Assembly (NCBI GenBank): GCA_021161055.1
Contig: JAGHBI010000094.1
Span: 1 to 7,906 of the forward strand
Source: Candidatus Iainarchaeum sp.
GTDB taxonomy: Archaea; Iainarchaeota; Iainarchaeia; Iainarchaeales; DTGL01
DNA length: 7,906 bases
Reading direction: 5' to 3'
The position numbers and the translations under genes were made by a program. Positions 1 to 5,950 of the stretch are shown piece by piece. Each line of letters starts with the position of its first letter. Within the stretch, counting starts at the first letter, position 1. The notes under the pieces were generated by a model, which was given only the letters and a program-made list of their open reading frames with translations, was not told where the DNA came from and searched no databases.

Positions 1-297
1 AACCTGGTGATTCTGGATGGGCCACTTTCCTATATGCTGGGTTACAGATACAGTTATAAAAGTTTGCAGCTTGCAGTGGAGAATATGATAAAAATTGTGG
101 ATATTGATTCTCTTGAGGCACTTATTGTTGATCACCATTTTTTAAGAGATTTGAAATGGCGCGAGAGAATCGCTAGCGTCTTTGAAGAAGCAGAGCGGAA
201 AGAGGCAGAGGTTTTAACTGCTGCCGAGTATGCAGGCAAACCCATTGAGATGCTCGAAGCACACAGAAAGGAACTCTATGAAATGAACCCTCTCTGA
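1..297 (+). CDS. UPF0282-family metallo-beta-lactamase-fold protein, C-terminal part (5' end outside window)
   Basis: The reading frame is open from base 1 (N-L-V-I-L-D-G-P) and stops at TGA 295-297, so only the last 98 residues are present; the GTG at base 7 is unlikely to be a real start because the frame continues upstream. The text 'LDGPLSYMLGYRYS', then 'LIVDHHFLRDLKWRE' (D44, H45, H46 of the visible part), then 'VLTAAEYAGKP...LEAHRKELYE' resembles the C-terminal third of the archaeal UPF0282 family, which belongs to the metallo-beta-lactamase-fold hydrolases. The DHH-containing segment probably contributes to the metal site, but the main HxHxDH motif would lie upstream. The substrate of this family is not known to me. 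It lies 38 bases upstream of the next gene on the same strand and could be co-transcribed with it. The family assignment rests on recalled motif similarity only. Confidence 0.75.
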   Translation, partial: NLVILDGPLSYMLGYRYSYKSLQLAVENMIKIVDIDSLEALIVDHHFLRDLKWRERIASVFEEAERKEAEVLTAAEYAGKPIEMLEAHRKELYEMNPL

Positions 298-335
298 AAT
301 AAAGCCCAATTCTAATGAGGTGAGTGCTCTTTAAA

Positions 336-1004
336 ATGAAAACTGGAAATAAAATTATTATGAAAAAATTCCTTGCACGTATAAAGCGCTTAAAGCTTTG
401 GAAAAAATTGAAACAATTGCCTACTGGCAGAAGAAAGAAGTGGCGCTACAGAAGACACGTTCTGCCGCGCAGGAAATGGCCTGAGCTTATTAAAGAGCTG
501 GAAATAAAGCTTGCCAATCCGTATTTTTTCAGTGGCTTAGAATATATTGGTGACTTGGGGCGTGTAAGACTGTTCTATTATGAGGGAATCCCTGTTGCGA
601 TTAAGGATACTGGACGCCTGGAGAGGCACGGGTTTGACTATGAGAAAATTAGAAAAGCATTGCTTGTTCATCAGAAAGCTGTCCTAGAGGGTAAAATAAA
701 GCCAAACCATTATAGGATTGTTACTCCAAAAGTTTACGGGCAGATTGGAAGGTATTTGATTATGGAATATATAGAACATAAAGAGCACCCGAAACCAGGC
801 GTAACTAAAAATCAGGCTGAAATAACCTCTTATAGAGAAGCGTATCGCGAGCTTGAAGATAATTTTATGAAAGCAATTAAGATTAGCAAAGCCTACGATG
901 TGGATGTTCCTCAGCTAATACATTTAATGGTGCTTGGCAACACCAATCCAAAAAACCCCAAAAAAGGCACGTGGCTTTTTTCGTTACCATACGATTTGTG
1001 TTAG
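336..1004 (+). CDS. Kinase-like protein with degenerate catalytic loop, short C-lobe
   Basis: A 222-residue protein if started at ATG 336. A GTG at 324 is in frame, but the Shine-Dalgarno-like GAGGTGA (317-323) directly abuts it, whereas that motif lies 12 bases before ATG 336; ATG 360 is a third option. Residues ~10-50 are extremely basic (KKLKQLP, GRRKKWRYRRH), suggesting nucleic-acid or ribosome contact. Residues ~65-147 read like a protein-kinase N-lobe: a glycine-containing strand pair (YIGDLGRVRLFYYEG), VAIK with the candidate ATP-binding lysine K90, and a hinge-like YLIMEYIE (140-147). Further on, 'IHLMVLGNTNPKNPKKG' sits where a catalytic loop would be, followed by LPYD (D220) where a DFG-type aspartate would be. 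The usual HxD catalytic aspartate is not visible, and the protein stops two residues after LPYD, so the C-lobe is minimal or truncated. It could be a pseudokinase, an atypical small-molecule kinase, or a decayed gene; the exact family is unrecognised. Confidence 0.6.
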   Translation: MKTGNKIIMKKFLARIKRLKLWKKLKQLPTGRRKKWRYRRHVLPRRKWPELIKELEIKLANPYFFSGLEYIGDLGRVRLFYYEGIPVAIKDTGRLERHGFDYEKIRKALLVHQKAVLEGKIKPNHYRIVTPKVYGQIGRYLIMEYIEHKEHPKPGVTKNQAEITSYREAYRELEDNFMKAIKISKAYDVDVPQLIHLMVLGNTNPKNPKKGTWLFSLPYDLC

Positions 1005-1021
1005 CCACAATGTGCCACAAC

Positions 1022-1147
1022 CAGATTAACAGGTAATGTCAAGTCAGTAGGGCTGAGGAAATTTCGCATATGCCAGATGCCAGTATTTTTAAAATTGAAG
1101 ATGTGAAATACCTGAAACCCAAATAACTTGACAGCAACAGATTAACA
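1022..1147. repeat. Direct repeat pair enclosing a short inverted repeat (MITE-like or operator-like structure)
   Basis: CAGATTAACA occurs exactly at 1022-1031 and 1138-1147; with one gap the match extends leftwards (CAACCAGATTAACA at 1018, CAACAGATTAACA at 1135). Just inside these repeats lie TGTCAAGT (1037-1044) and its perfect reverse complement ACTTGACA (1126-1133). The order is direct repeat, 5 bases, inverted repeat, 81 bases, inverted repeat, 4 bases, direct repeat. This is the layout of a tiny mobile-element remnant with a target duplication, or of paired operator sites upstream of the promoter at 1153. The 8-base inverted match alone could be chance; the 10-base direct repeat is less likely to be. 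Confidence 0.35.
1070..1126 (+). pseudogene. Possible coding remnant or micro-ORF in the intergenic gap
   Basis: One frame is open from 1037 to the TAA at 1124-1126 and contains ATG 1070, giving an 18-residue peptide (MPDASIFKIEDVKYLKPK). Its composition is protein-like, and 'FKIEDVKYLKPK' would pass as the C-terminal tail of a real protein. It has no clear ribosome-binding site. It lies in a different frame from the kinase-like gene ending at 1004 and is separated from it by the stop at 1034-1036, so it may be the decayed tail of that gene or an unrelated fragment. Support is weak: the frame is short and chance is not excluded. Confidence 0.2.
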
Positions 1148-1152
1148 TAACT

Positions 1153-1163
1153 TTTTTATATAT
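1153..1163 (+). promoter_or_regulatory. Archaeal TATA box for the helical-protein/PIN operon
   Basis: TTTTTATATAT is a close match to the archaeal box A. Its centre is about 25 bases upstream of ATG 1183, the usual distance from TATA to transcription start in archaea, so transcription would begin at or next to the start codon. No Shine-Dalgarno motif is seen between it and the ATG, which fits a leaderless mRNA. Confidence 0.6.
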
Positions 1164-1182
1164 GAGGCATAATTAAGTAATT

Positions 1183-1878
1183 ATGAATGTTAATATTTCG
1201 AACCAATATGCAACTCTTTATCTGCAGAGTTTTGTAAGCCGCATGATTAGTTATTTTTCACCCCTCTATTACCTCGACCACTTGGAGGAAAAATATAAAA
1301 GCAGGCACGCATATCAGAAGGTCTTCTATGAGCTAGAAAAACTTCCTGTAGATGAGAAAAATAAACTGACCCTTAAAATGGAAGAAATATCAAGGATTAA
1401 GGTTACCCCTTACAATACCTCCGAATTGAACAATAGATTGACAGAGGTTTTTGAGTCTCCAGAATTTAATAGGCTAAGGCGACTGCTCGAGTCTATACCA
1501 AAAAATCAGCAGAAAAAATTCCTTATAGACCTACTCAGCCGATTGGATAGTACCATTATTGCCGCTAGAAGTTATTTAAGCAGCTCCGCAATCTCTCCTC
1601 GAGATTATAAAGATGTTAATGTATTGGATCAAGCATTCTATCAATCCCACCTTATAGTTAGGGGCCTTATGAATGAATTGCAAAGAGGAAAGCCAAATCT
1701 TGGCAGAGTAAACACCTTAATACTCGCATTGTTTATTCTGACTGTGAAGATTAGCGGACTTATAAAGGGAAAGATAAAAAGCGAAGAGCTTCTCGAGGTA
1801 ATATCTCTATTTGACTCTAAAATTAAAATAGAGGGGCGCGAAGAGTTTAAGGAATATTTACTAGCACTAACTAATTAG
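1183..1878 (+). CDS. Helical protein of unknown function, upstream partner of a PIN nuclease
   Basis: 231 residues, not recognised. The sequence is rich in Leu, Lys, Glu, Ser and Ile, almost without Gly/Pro-rich loops or cysteines, and reads as a bundle of amphipathic helices. A hydrophobic stretch at about residues 178-194 (VNTLILALFILTVKISGLI) is more likely a buried helix than a membrane span, because charged helices flank it closely. No signal peptide, Walker motif, zinc-binding cysteines or helix-turn-helix could be picked out by eye. ATG 1183 is chosen because it lies ~25 bases from the TATA box at 1153-1163, implying leaderless translation. Its stop codon (TAG 1876-1878) overlaps the probable ribosome-binding site of the PIN gene, so the two are probably co-transcribed and translationally coupled. 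By analogy with PIN toxin operons it might restrain or guide the nuclease, but it is far larger than typical VapB-type antitoxins, so that role is only inference. Confidence 0.75.
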   Translation: MNVNISNQYATLYLQSFVSRMISYFSPLYYLDHLEEKYKSRHAYQKVFYELEKLPVDEKNKLTLKMEEISRIKVTPYNTSELNNRLTEVFESPEFNRLRRLLESIPKNQQKKFLIDLLSRLDSTIIAARSYLSSSAISPRDYKDVNVLDQAFYQSHLIVRGLMNELQRGKPNLGRVNTLILALFILTVKISGLIKGKIKSEELLEVISLFDSKIKIEGREEFKEYLLALTN

Positions 1879-1882
1879 GTGG
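1877..1882 (+). promoter_or_regulatory. Ribosome-binding site supporting a CTG start of the PIN gene
   Basis: AGGTGG matches five to six bases of the archaeal Shine-Dalgarno sequence (GGAGGTGA) and ends 4 bases before CTG 1887. It overlaps the stop codon of the preceding gene. No comparable motif sits correctly in front of the TTG at 1920, so this site decides the start in favour of 1887. Confidence 0.5.
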
Positions 1883-1886
1883 TTTT

Positions 1887-2552
1887 CTGTATTCCTTAGA
1901 TACAAACCTTGTAATTGGTTTGTACAATAAATATGACAGGCTGCATAGGGCCTCTAAAACTCTCTGTAAAGACAAGGGGCCTGATGTGCTATTTCTATCT
2001 ACAGTTCTGGCTGAAACCAAAACCACTTTTTTGAAGCGCTATAACCAAGCCCTTTCAAGGATTCAGGCGATTATCCATTCTGCTAAATCACAGGGGGATG
2101 CACAAAGGCAACTGAACAGACTGTTAGAGAGGCCCTCGCGCCTCATAAATTTCTACAAATTAATAATAAATCAATTGAGAGGCGATTTTTCAGCCCCAAA
2201 CATAGTAAAGCTAAGAAGTAACGCTATTAAAGCGATAAACAATTTGGAGGTTTTGCTTGAAGAAAGCCTAGGAATAAAGCTTCCTAGGTACACACCCTCG
2301 CAGGAACCTTCTGAGGAACAAAAAGCGTTTCTCAATAAAGTGGCTTCTCTTAGCTTTAGTGATTCTTGGGATAAAAGAATATTTATCGAATTTGTTTACG
2401 TTTCCTTTGAGACTTCTTTGGAGGAGTTCTATAGCAATGATAAAAGGTTTATTAACCAAGCAAGAAGGAACTACAAGGAACTAAAAGTCAAAAAACTGCA
2501 GTTTTATCATCTCCGGGAAAAAGAAACAAAACCATTTTATCAAATTAAATGA
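1887..2552 (+). CDS. PIN-domain ribonuclease with large helical insert, probable CTG start
   Basis: 221 residues from CTG 1887. The frame is open upstream of the first ATG/GTG/TTG start (TTG 1920), and the added residues M-Y-S-L-D-T-N-L-V-I-G form the classic PIN first strand with the metal-binding aspartate D5 in a DTN motif. Further PIN features follow in order: LSTVLAE with acidic E43; SDSWDKRIFIEFVYVS with D162 (D159 nearby); and FYSNDKRF with D185, the usual final acidic position. PIN domains are Mg/Mn-dependent RNases, often toxins of VapBC-type pairs or RNA-processing enzymes. The stretch between E43 and D162 is about 118 residues, longer than in small VapC toxins, and looks helical (RYNQALSRIQAIIHSAK, LLERPSRLINFYKLIINQL). 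The C-terminal tail is basic. It is coupled to the upstream helical gene (8-base gap). The fold call is fairly secure; the toxin role and CTG start are inferred. Confidence 0.72.
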   Translation: MYSLDTNLVIGLYNKYDRLHRASKTLCKDKGPDVLFLSTVLAETKTTFLKRYNQALSRIQAIIHSAKSQGDAQRQLNRLLERPSRLINFYKLIINQLRGDFSAPNIVKLRSNAIKAINNLEVLLEESLGIKLPRYTPSQEPSEEQKAFLNKVASLSFSDSWDKRIFIEFVYVSFETSLEEFYSNDKRFINQARRNYKELKVKKLQFYHLREKETKPFYQIK

Positions 2553-2563
2553 TGCTATGGTTT
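2529..2563. terminator. Symmetrical hairpin at the convergent gene junction
   Basis: AAACCAT (2529-2535) pairs with ATGGTTT (2557-2563); inside, after a 3x3 internal loop, ATCA pairs with TGAT around an AATTAAA loop. The hairpin straddles the 3' end of the plus-strand PIN gene and the 22-base gap before the stop of the convergent minus-strand phosphorylase gene, where both transcripts must end. It lacks a long U-tract on either strand, so a terminator role is only plausible. Confidence 0.25.
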
Positions 2564-2574
2564 GAACCCCGTAT

Positions 2575-4356
2575 TCAACACCTTAGCATAAGCCACAGAA
2601 CCTGGTAGGGTTCAAGAGCTATGCTTTTGTTTGTGTGCACGATCTTTTTATTGCTTATTATATCATGAGAAATCTTATCTGCAAGTTCGTCTGGTAGCTC
2701 AACTTCTGTCTCCTGCCTGCTGACATTGTGTAGTGCTAAAATTCTTTCTTTTCCATCGGGCGAGGTTCTCAGTAATGCAAACACCTCCGGGCTTAGGAAA
2801 AGCACTTTTTGCTCAGCATTTGGATGGAACGCTTTGCAGCTAACTCTTGTTTTGATAAGCCCTAAAAGTGACCAAAAAACGCGAGCTTCTTTTGCGTCTT
2901 TGTTTTGCAATTTTTCTTCCAGTGCAGTAATTTCAAGGTTTGTGCGGTTAATATCTCTAGCCAAGCCGCTCTTTTCCATGCCTTCAATATCGTTTTCACA
3001 GCCAAACAGACTAAGATAATAAATTCCTGGGATTCCCTGCAATGCCAATGCTATAGCGCGCGAACACAGAAAGCGCTGAACCTGCGTTTGCAAAGGTTCT
3101 GAGCTAGCATTATTCAGAGCTGACCACCAGGTGATATTCATTTCATAAACGCTTTTGGTACCATCAGGGTTTGCTTTATATGAAAGTTCTCCGCCGCGTT
3201 TTTTCACCTCTTCAAACATAGCCTCAATCTCCTTTTCCGGCAGTATTCCGCGAGCCCCCAAAATGCCAATTCCATCATGTGAATCTAAAAAGTTGAAGAA
3301 TGTTGTTCTATCGGAAGGAACTGCAAGCGAAGAGGCCCATTTGCTAAGGTAGTTTGTGTCTTCCGACCAGAACGCATGCAAAGTGAGCGGTGGCAGAGAG
3401 AAATTATAAACTGCCTGCGCCTCATTTGCACCATTGCCAAAGTAGGATATATTTTCTGCATGAGGCACATTTGTTTCTGTAATTAAAATTGCGGATGGCT
3501 TTACAACATCAAGTATGTCCCGAAATAGCTGAGTAATAATATGCGCTTGTGGCCTATGAATGCAGTTTGTTCCAAGCTCCTTCCATATGTAAGCAATCGC
3601 ATCTAAGCGAATCGCGTGTGCATTCTTCAAAAGGAAAAGCAATACCTTCACCATTTCCAAAAGCACTTCGGGGTTCTTATAGTTCAGATCAACCTGATCA
3701 GTGCTGGTGCCAACACTGAACGTGGTCCATACCCACCTTTCTGAATCATTCGTTTTGAATCTTGTCAGAACCGGCGTTGGCCTTGGCCTGAAAACCTTTG
3801 CCAGTTCACTATGCGGAATTTCCCCCTTGGAAAAACTGATGAAAAAATTTTTGTAGTAAGGGTCATCCTCAAGGAATTTCTTGAACCATGCACTTTGTGT
3901 GGATACATGGTTGATTATTAGGTCAACCATAAGATTGAATCGTTTTCCTATCTCTGCAATGTCCTGCCAAGTGCCGAGTTCTGGTTTAACCTGATAGAAA
4001 TCAATAACAGAAAAGCCACGGTCTGAAGAGTAGGGAAAGAATGGCAGGATGTGCACGCCGTTTATTATTCCTAAAAGATATTTTTCTAGGAATGCCCTCA
4101 GTGTTCTTAGTGGTTTTTCATCTGTGCGATAAAAAGCATCGGGATATGTGATTAGCACCGCATCTTTTTCCGTAAACAGCTCCTTAGGCTCTGTTTCGCT
4201 GCCCGCCTGCGCAATGTATTCTTCCAGAATCCTTTCAATCCTTGGCCAGAGTTTCTCAGCATGTTCTTTTCCATACAACATGCAAAGCTTTGTTATGATC
4301 TTTTCCTTGGAAGTGACGCTTATGACATTCATAGGCATCCCATCAATTAATTTCAT
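2575..4356 (-). CDS. GH13 subfamily 18 sugar phosphorylase (sucrose / glucosylglycerate phosphorylase-like)
   Basis: 593 residues with a full (beta/alpha)8 GH13 layout. Conserved regions in order: GIINGVHILPFFPYSSDRGFSV (~97-117), DLIINHVS with H150, AIRLDAIAYIWKELGTNCIH with nucleophile D252, LITETNVPHAENISYFG with acid/base E294, NFLDSHDGIG with transition-state stabiliser D361, and GIPGIYYLSLFG...RDINR (441-471). The long SHDGIG/ILPEKEI/GGELSYKANPDGT block and the LG-TNCIH motif are typical of GH13_18, which contains sucrose, sucrose-6'-phosphate, glucosylglycerol and glucosylglycerate phosphorylases. These cleave the glycoside with phosphate to give alpha-glucose 1-phosphate. The block around SHDGIG most recalls the YcjM/glucosylglycerate-phosphorylase branch, but the substrate cannot be fixed by eye. 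There is no signal peptide, so it is cytosolic. It is last in the minus-strand operon and overlaps the glycosyltransferase gene by 14 bases. A GGAG (CTCC at 4368-4371) lies 11 bases before the ATG. Confidence 0.88.
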   Translation of the reverse strand: MKLIDGMPMNVISVTSKEKIITKLCMLYGKEHAEKLWPRIERILEEYIAQAGSETEPKELFTEKDAVLITYPDAFYRTDEKPLRTLRAFLEKYLLGIINGVHILPFFPYSSDRGFSVIDFYQVKPELGTWQDIAEIGKRFNLMVDLIINHVSTQSAWFKKFLEDDPYYKNFFISFSKGEIPHSELAKVFRPRPTPVLTRFKTNDSERWVWTTFSVGTSTDQVDLNYKNPEVLLEMVKVLLFLLKNAHAIRLDAIAYIWKELGTNCIHRPQAHIITQLFRDILDVVKPSAILITETNVPHAENISYFGNGANEAQAVYNFSLPPLTLHAFWSEDTNYLSKWASSLAVPSDRTTFFNFLDSHDGIGILGARGILPEKEIEAMFEEVKKRGGELSYKANPDGTKSVYEMNITWWSALNNASSEPLQTQVQRFLCSRAIALALQGIPGIYYLSLFGCENDIEGMEKSGLARDINRTNLEITALEEKLQNKDAKEARVFWSLLGLIKTRVSCKAFHPNAEQKVLFLSPEVFALLRTSPDGKERILALHNVSRQETEVELPDELADKISHDIISNKKIVHTNKSIALEPYQVLWLMLRC

Positions 4357-5938
4357 AATAATAGATGCTCCAGCCTATTCTTGCTTTTGGTTCATAATTC
4401 AAAAGCCAGCGCCAGCAATTCACATCTTTGCTATAGCCGGTTAGCATTGTTACGCTCACCGCAAACCTTCCCTTTGCTGGCTTGCACACCCCACTATAAT
4501 CAAAAGGCATGAAGATTGTGGGGTAAGGCCAACCAAAGTACGCTAACCTTGGGTTTTTCCAATTAATTCTTTTTGCAAATTCCATAAAATAAAAGAAATC
4601 TTGGCCCCAATCGATATTTGAATCTGTTAGATACTTCGCTCCGTTTGCAGGGCCGCCTATGAGTTCATTGAAGTATGCTAAGTAATGTGGATAAATTGTT
4701 AGCGAAGCGAATGCATGCCATGCGAGCAAAGCACACAGCAATACGCTGAGCATGCGATTTTTTGTAATGTTTTCTAATCTGCTTGCAAACGCACCTGAAA
4801 CGAAAACAAACAGGAATGGAAATGCAGGCAAGATATAGCGCAGACCAAGGTAAAATTTACTGAACAGCGAGACAGTTGCGAAGAACAGCAGTGCTGGCAC
4901 CAATATGCTGAAAAGTTCAAACTTTGGTTTTTTTATAAAAAGATAGAATGATATAGTTAGTATAAGCAGAAATGCAAGCGTTGTTTTGATTATGAATGCA
5001 ACTAAAAAGTATTCTGGAATGTAGGTTCGAAACTCGCCAAACAGATAGCCTTCTCTACCATGTTCAACCCAGGACCTTATAAAATTAAAACCTTCAAACA
5101 TTCTTGCAGGGAGGAAAACATACTGGTTTTGTTTATAGCACTCCAGCGCATACAATGCATTGGCCAATACAACTGGAACAATAATAAGTGTGGAAAAGAT
5201 GAACGCGTAATAAAGCAAGCCTCGCTTTTTGAAGAATTTCATCCTGTTTTTGCTCAGCTCTTTGTGCTGTAATAGTATGAACAGAAAAAGCAACGGGAAA
5301 AAAAGCAGAGCAACGTATTTTGTGAGTACAGCAAACGAAAGGCACAGTGAAGAAAGTATTAGGAAGCGAACTTTAGCTGAGCGAGCGAACTTCCAAGCGA
5401 AGTAGAAGCTTGCAAAAACGAATAAGGTTAGGGGCATATCAAGAGTTGCTAGTCTTGAATGCGCAATTATATTTGGTTCGAAACAGTACAGAAACAGTGC
5501 GAGCAAAGATGCTTTGCTTCCAAAGGCCTCTCTGCTCCAGAAAAATATGAGCAAGCCTAAAACCACGGCAAGGGCTATTGCAACCAAGCGCGCACTGAAA
5601 ATGATTGTCCGAAACATTTCCAGATTCTCTTTGTAGAAGTCTGCAGCGAAGCCGTAGTTAGCGCCAACATCTATTTTATTTGCAATCATTTTCCAGTTTT
5701 TGCTCTCAATAGGAAGCTTCGGATTGAGCAGAAGTAGAGGCACACCATACAGCATCTTCGTAAATACTGGGTGTTCTGGATTGAGTCTGAAATCAAGCAT
5801 TTTCAGGTATGAATAACCAGAAACTATGTAAAGGGATTCATCCACAGTCAGATACTTGTTTAAAATGGAAGTTGTGCATATAACAGTGAATATAAGGAGG
5901 AGCAGAAGCGCAAAATATTCTGTACGCATTTTTACCAT
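4343..5938 (-). CDS. PMT/ArnT-like membrane glycosyltransferase (GT-C fold, PMT_2)
   Basis: 531 residues with about 10-12 hydrophobic spans (e.g. ~8-26, 112-133, 168-183, 193-224, 244-263, 308-335, 341-360, 366-385, 397-418). GT-C signatures are clear: an acidic DE pair in the first external loop (TVDESLY, D33-E34) followed by LNPEHPVFTKML (53-63), a second-loop aspartate (ATLDMPL, D167), GLRYILPAFPFLF (365-377), and a C-terminal soluble segment FNELIGGPANG...DSNIDWGQD (423-447) found in bacterial and archaeal PMT_2 proteins. Such enzymes transfer a sugar from a lipid-phosphate donor to a protein, lipid or glycan on the outer membrane face; acceptor and sugar are unknown here. ATG 5938 is chosen over an upstream in-frame ATG at 6034 because AAGGTGA (complement of 5944-5950) lies 5 bases before it; the longer form would add 32 charged residues and overlap the ATPase gene by ~90 bases. 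It starts 5 bases after that gene ends. Confidence 0.85.
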   Translation of the reverse strand: MVKMRTEYFALLLLLIFTVICTTSILNKYLTVDESLYIVSGYSYLKMLDFRLNPEHPVFTKMLYGVPLLLLNPKLPIESKNWKMIANKIDVGANYGFAADFYKENLEMFRTIIFSARLVAIALAVVLGLLIFFWSREAFGSKASLLALFLYCFEPNIIAHSRLATLDMPLTLFVFASFYFAWKFARSAKVRFLILSSLCLSFAVLTKYVALLFFPLLFLFILLQHKELSKNRMKFFKKRGLLYYAFIFSTLIIVPVVLANALYALECYKQNQYVFLPARMFEGFNFIRSWVEHGREGYLFGEFRTYIPEYFLVAFIIKTTLAFLLILTISFYLFIKKPKFELFSILVPALLFFATVSLFSKFYLGLRYILPAFPFLFVFVSGAFASRLENITKNRMLSVLLCALLAWHAFASLTIYPHYLAYFNELIGGPANGAKYLTDSNIDWGQDFFYFMEFAKRINWKNPRLAYFGWPYPTIFMPFDYSGVCKPAKGRFAVSVTMLTGYSKDVNCWRWLLNYEPKARIGWSIYYYEIN

Positions 5939-5943
5939 AATAC

Positions 5944-5950
5944 TCACCTT
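5944..5950 (-). promoter_or_regulatory. Shine-Dalgarno site deciding the glycosyltransferase start
   Basis: On the minus strand the sequence reads AAGGTGA, a seven-base site nearly identical to the archaeal anti-SD complement. It is made of the last sense codon and the stop codon of the upstream ATPase gene and ends 5 bases before ATG 5938. This indicates termination-reinitiation coupling and argues against the longer start at 6034. Confidence 0.7.

Noticed and set aside
1004..1020. Tandem GCCACAA repeat (1004-1010, 1014-1020)
   Set aside because: Only two 7-base copies; too short to support a CRISPR, tandem-repeat or operator call on its own.
2267..2288. Perfect 8-base-pair hairpin CCTAGGAA/TTCCTAGG with a 6-base loop inside the PIN gene
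   Set aside because: It is in the coding sequence with no U-tract or associated signal, and a single such palindrome in ~8 kb is within chance.
2726..3352. Plus-strand open frames opposite the phosphorylase gene
   Set aside because: They are antisense to strongly conserved GH13 coding sequence, have no promoter or ribosome-binding site, and show no protein-like motifs.
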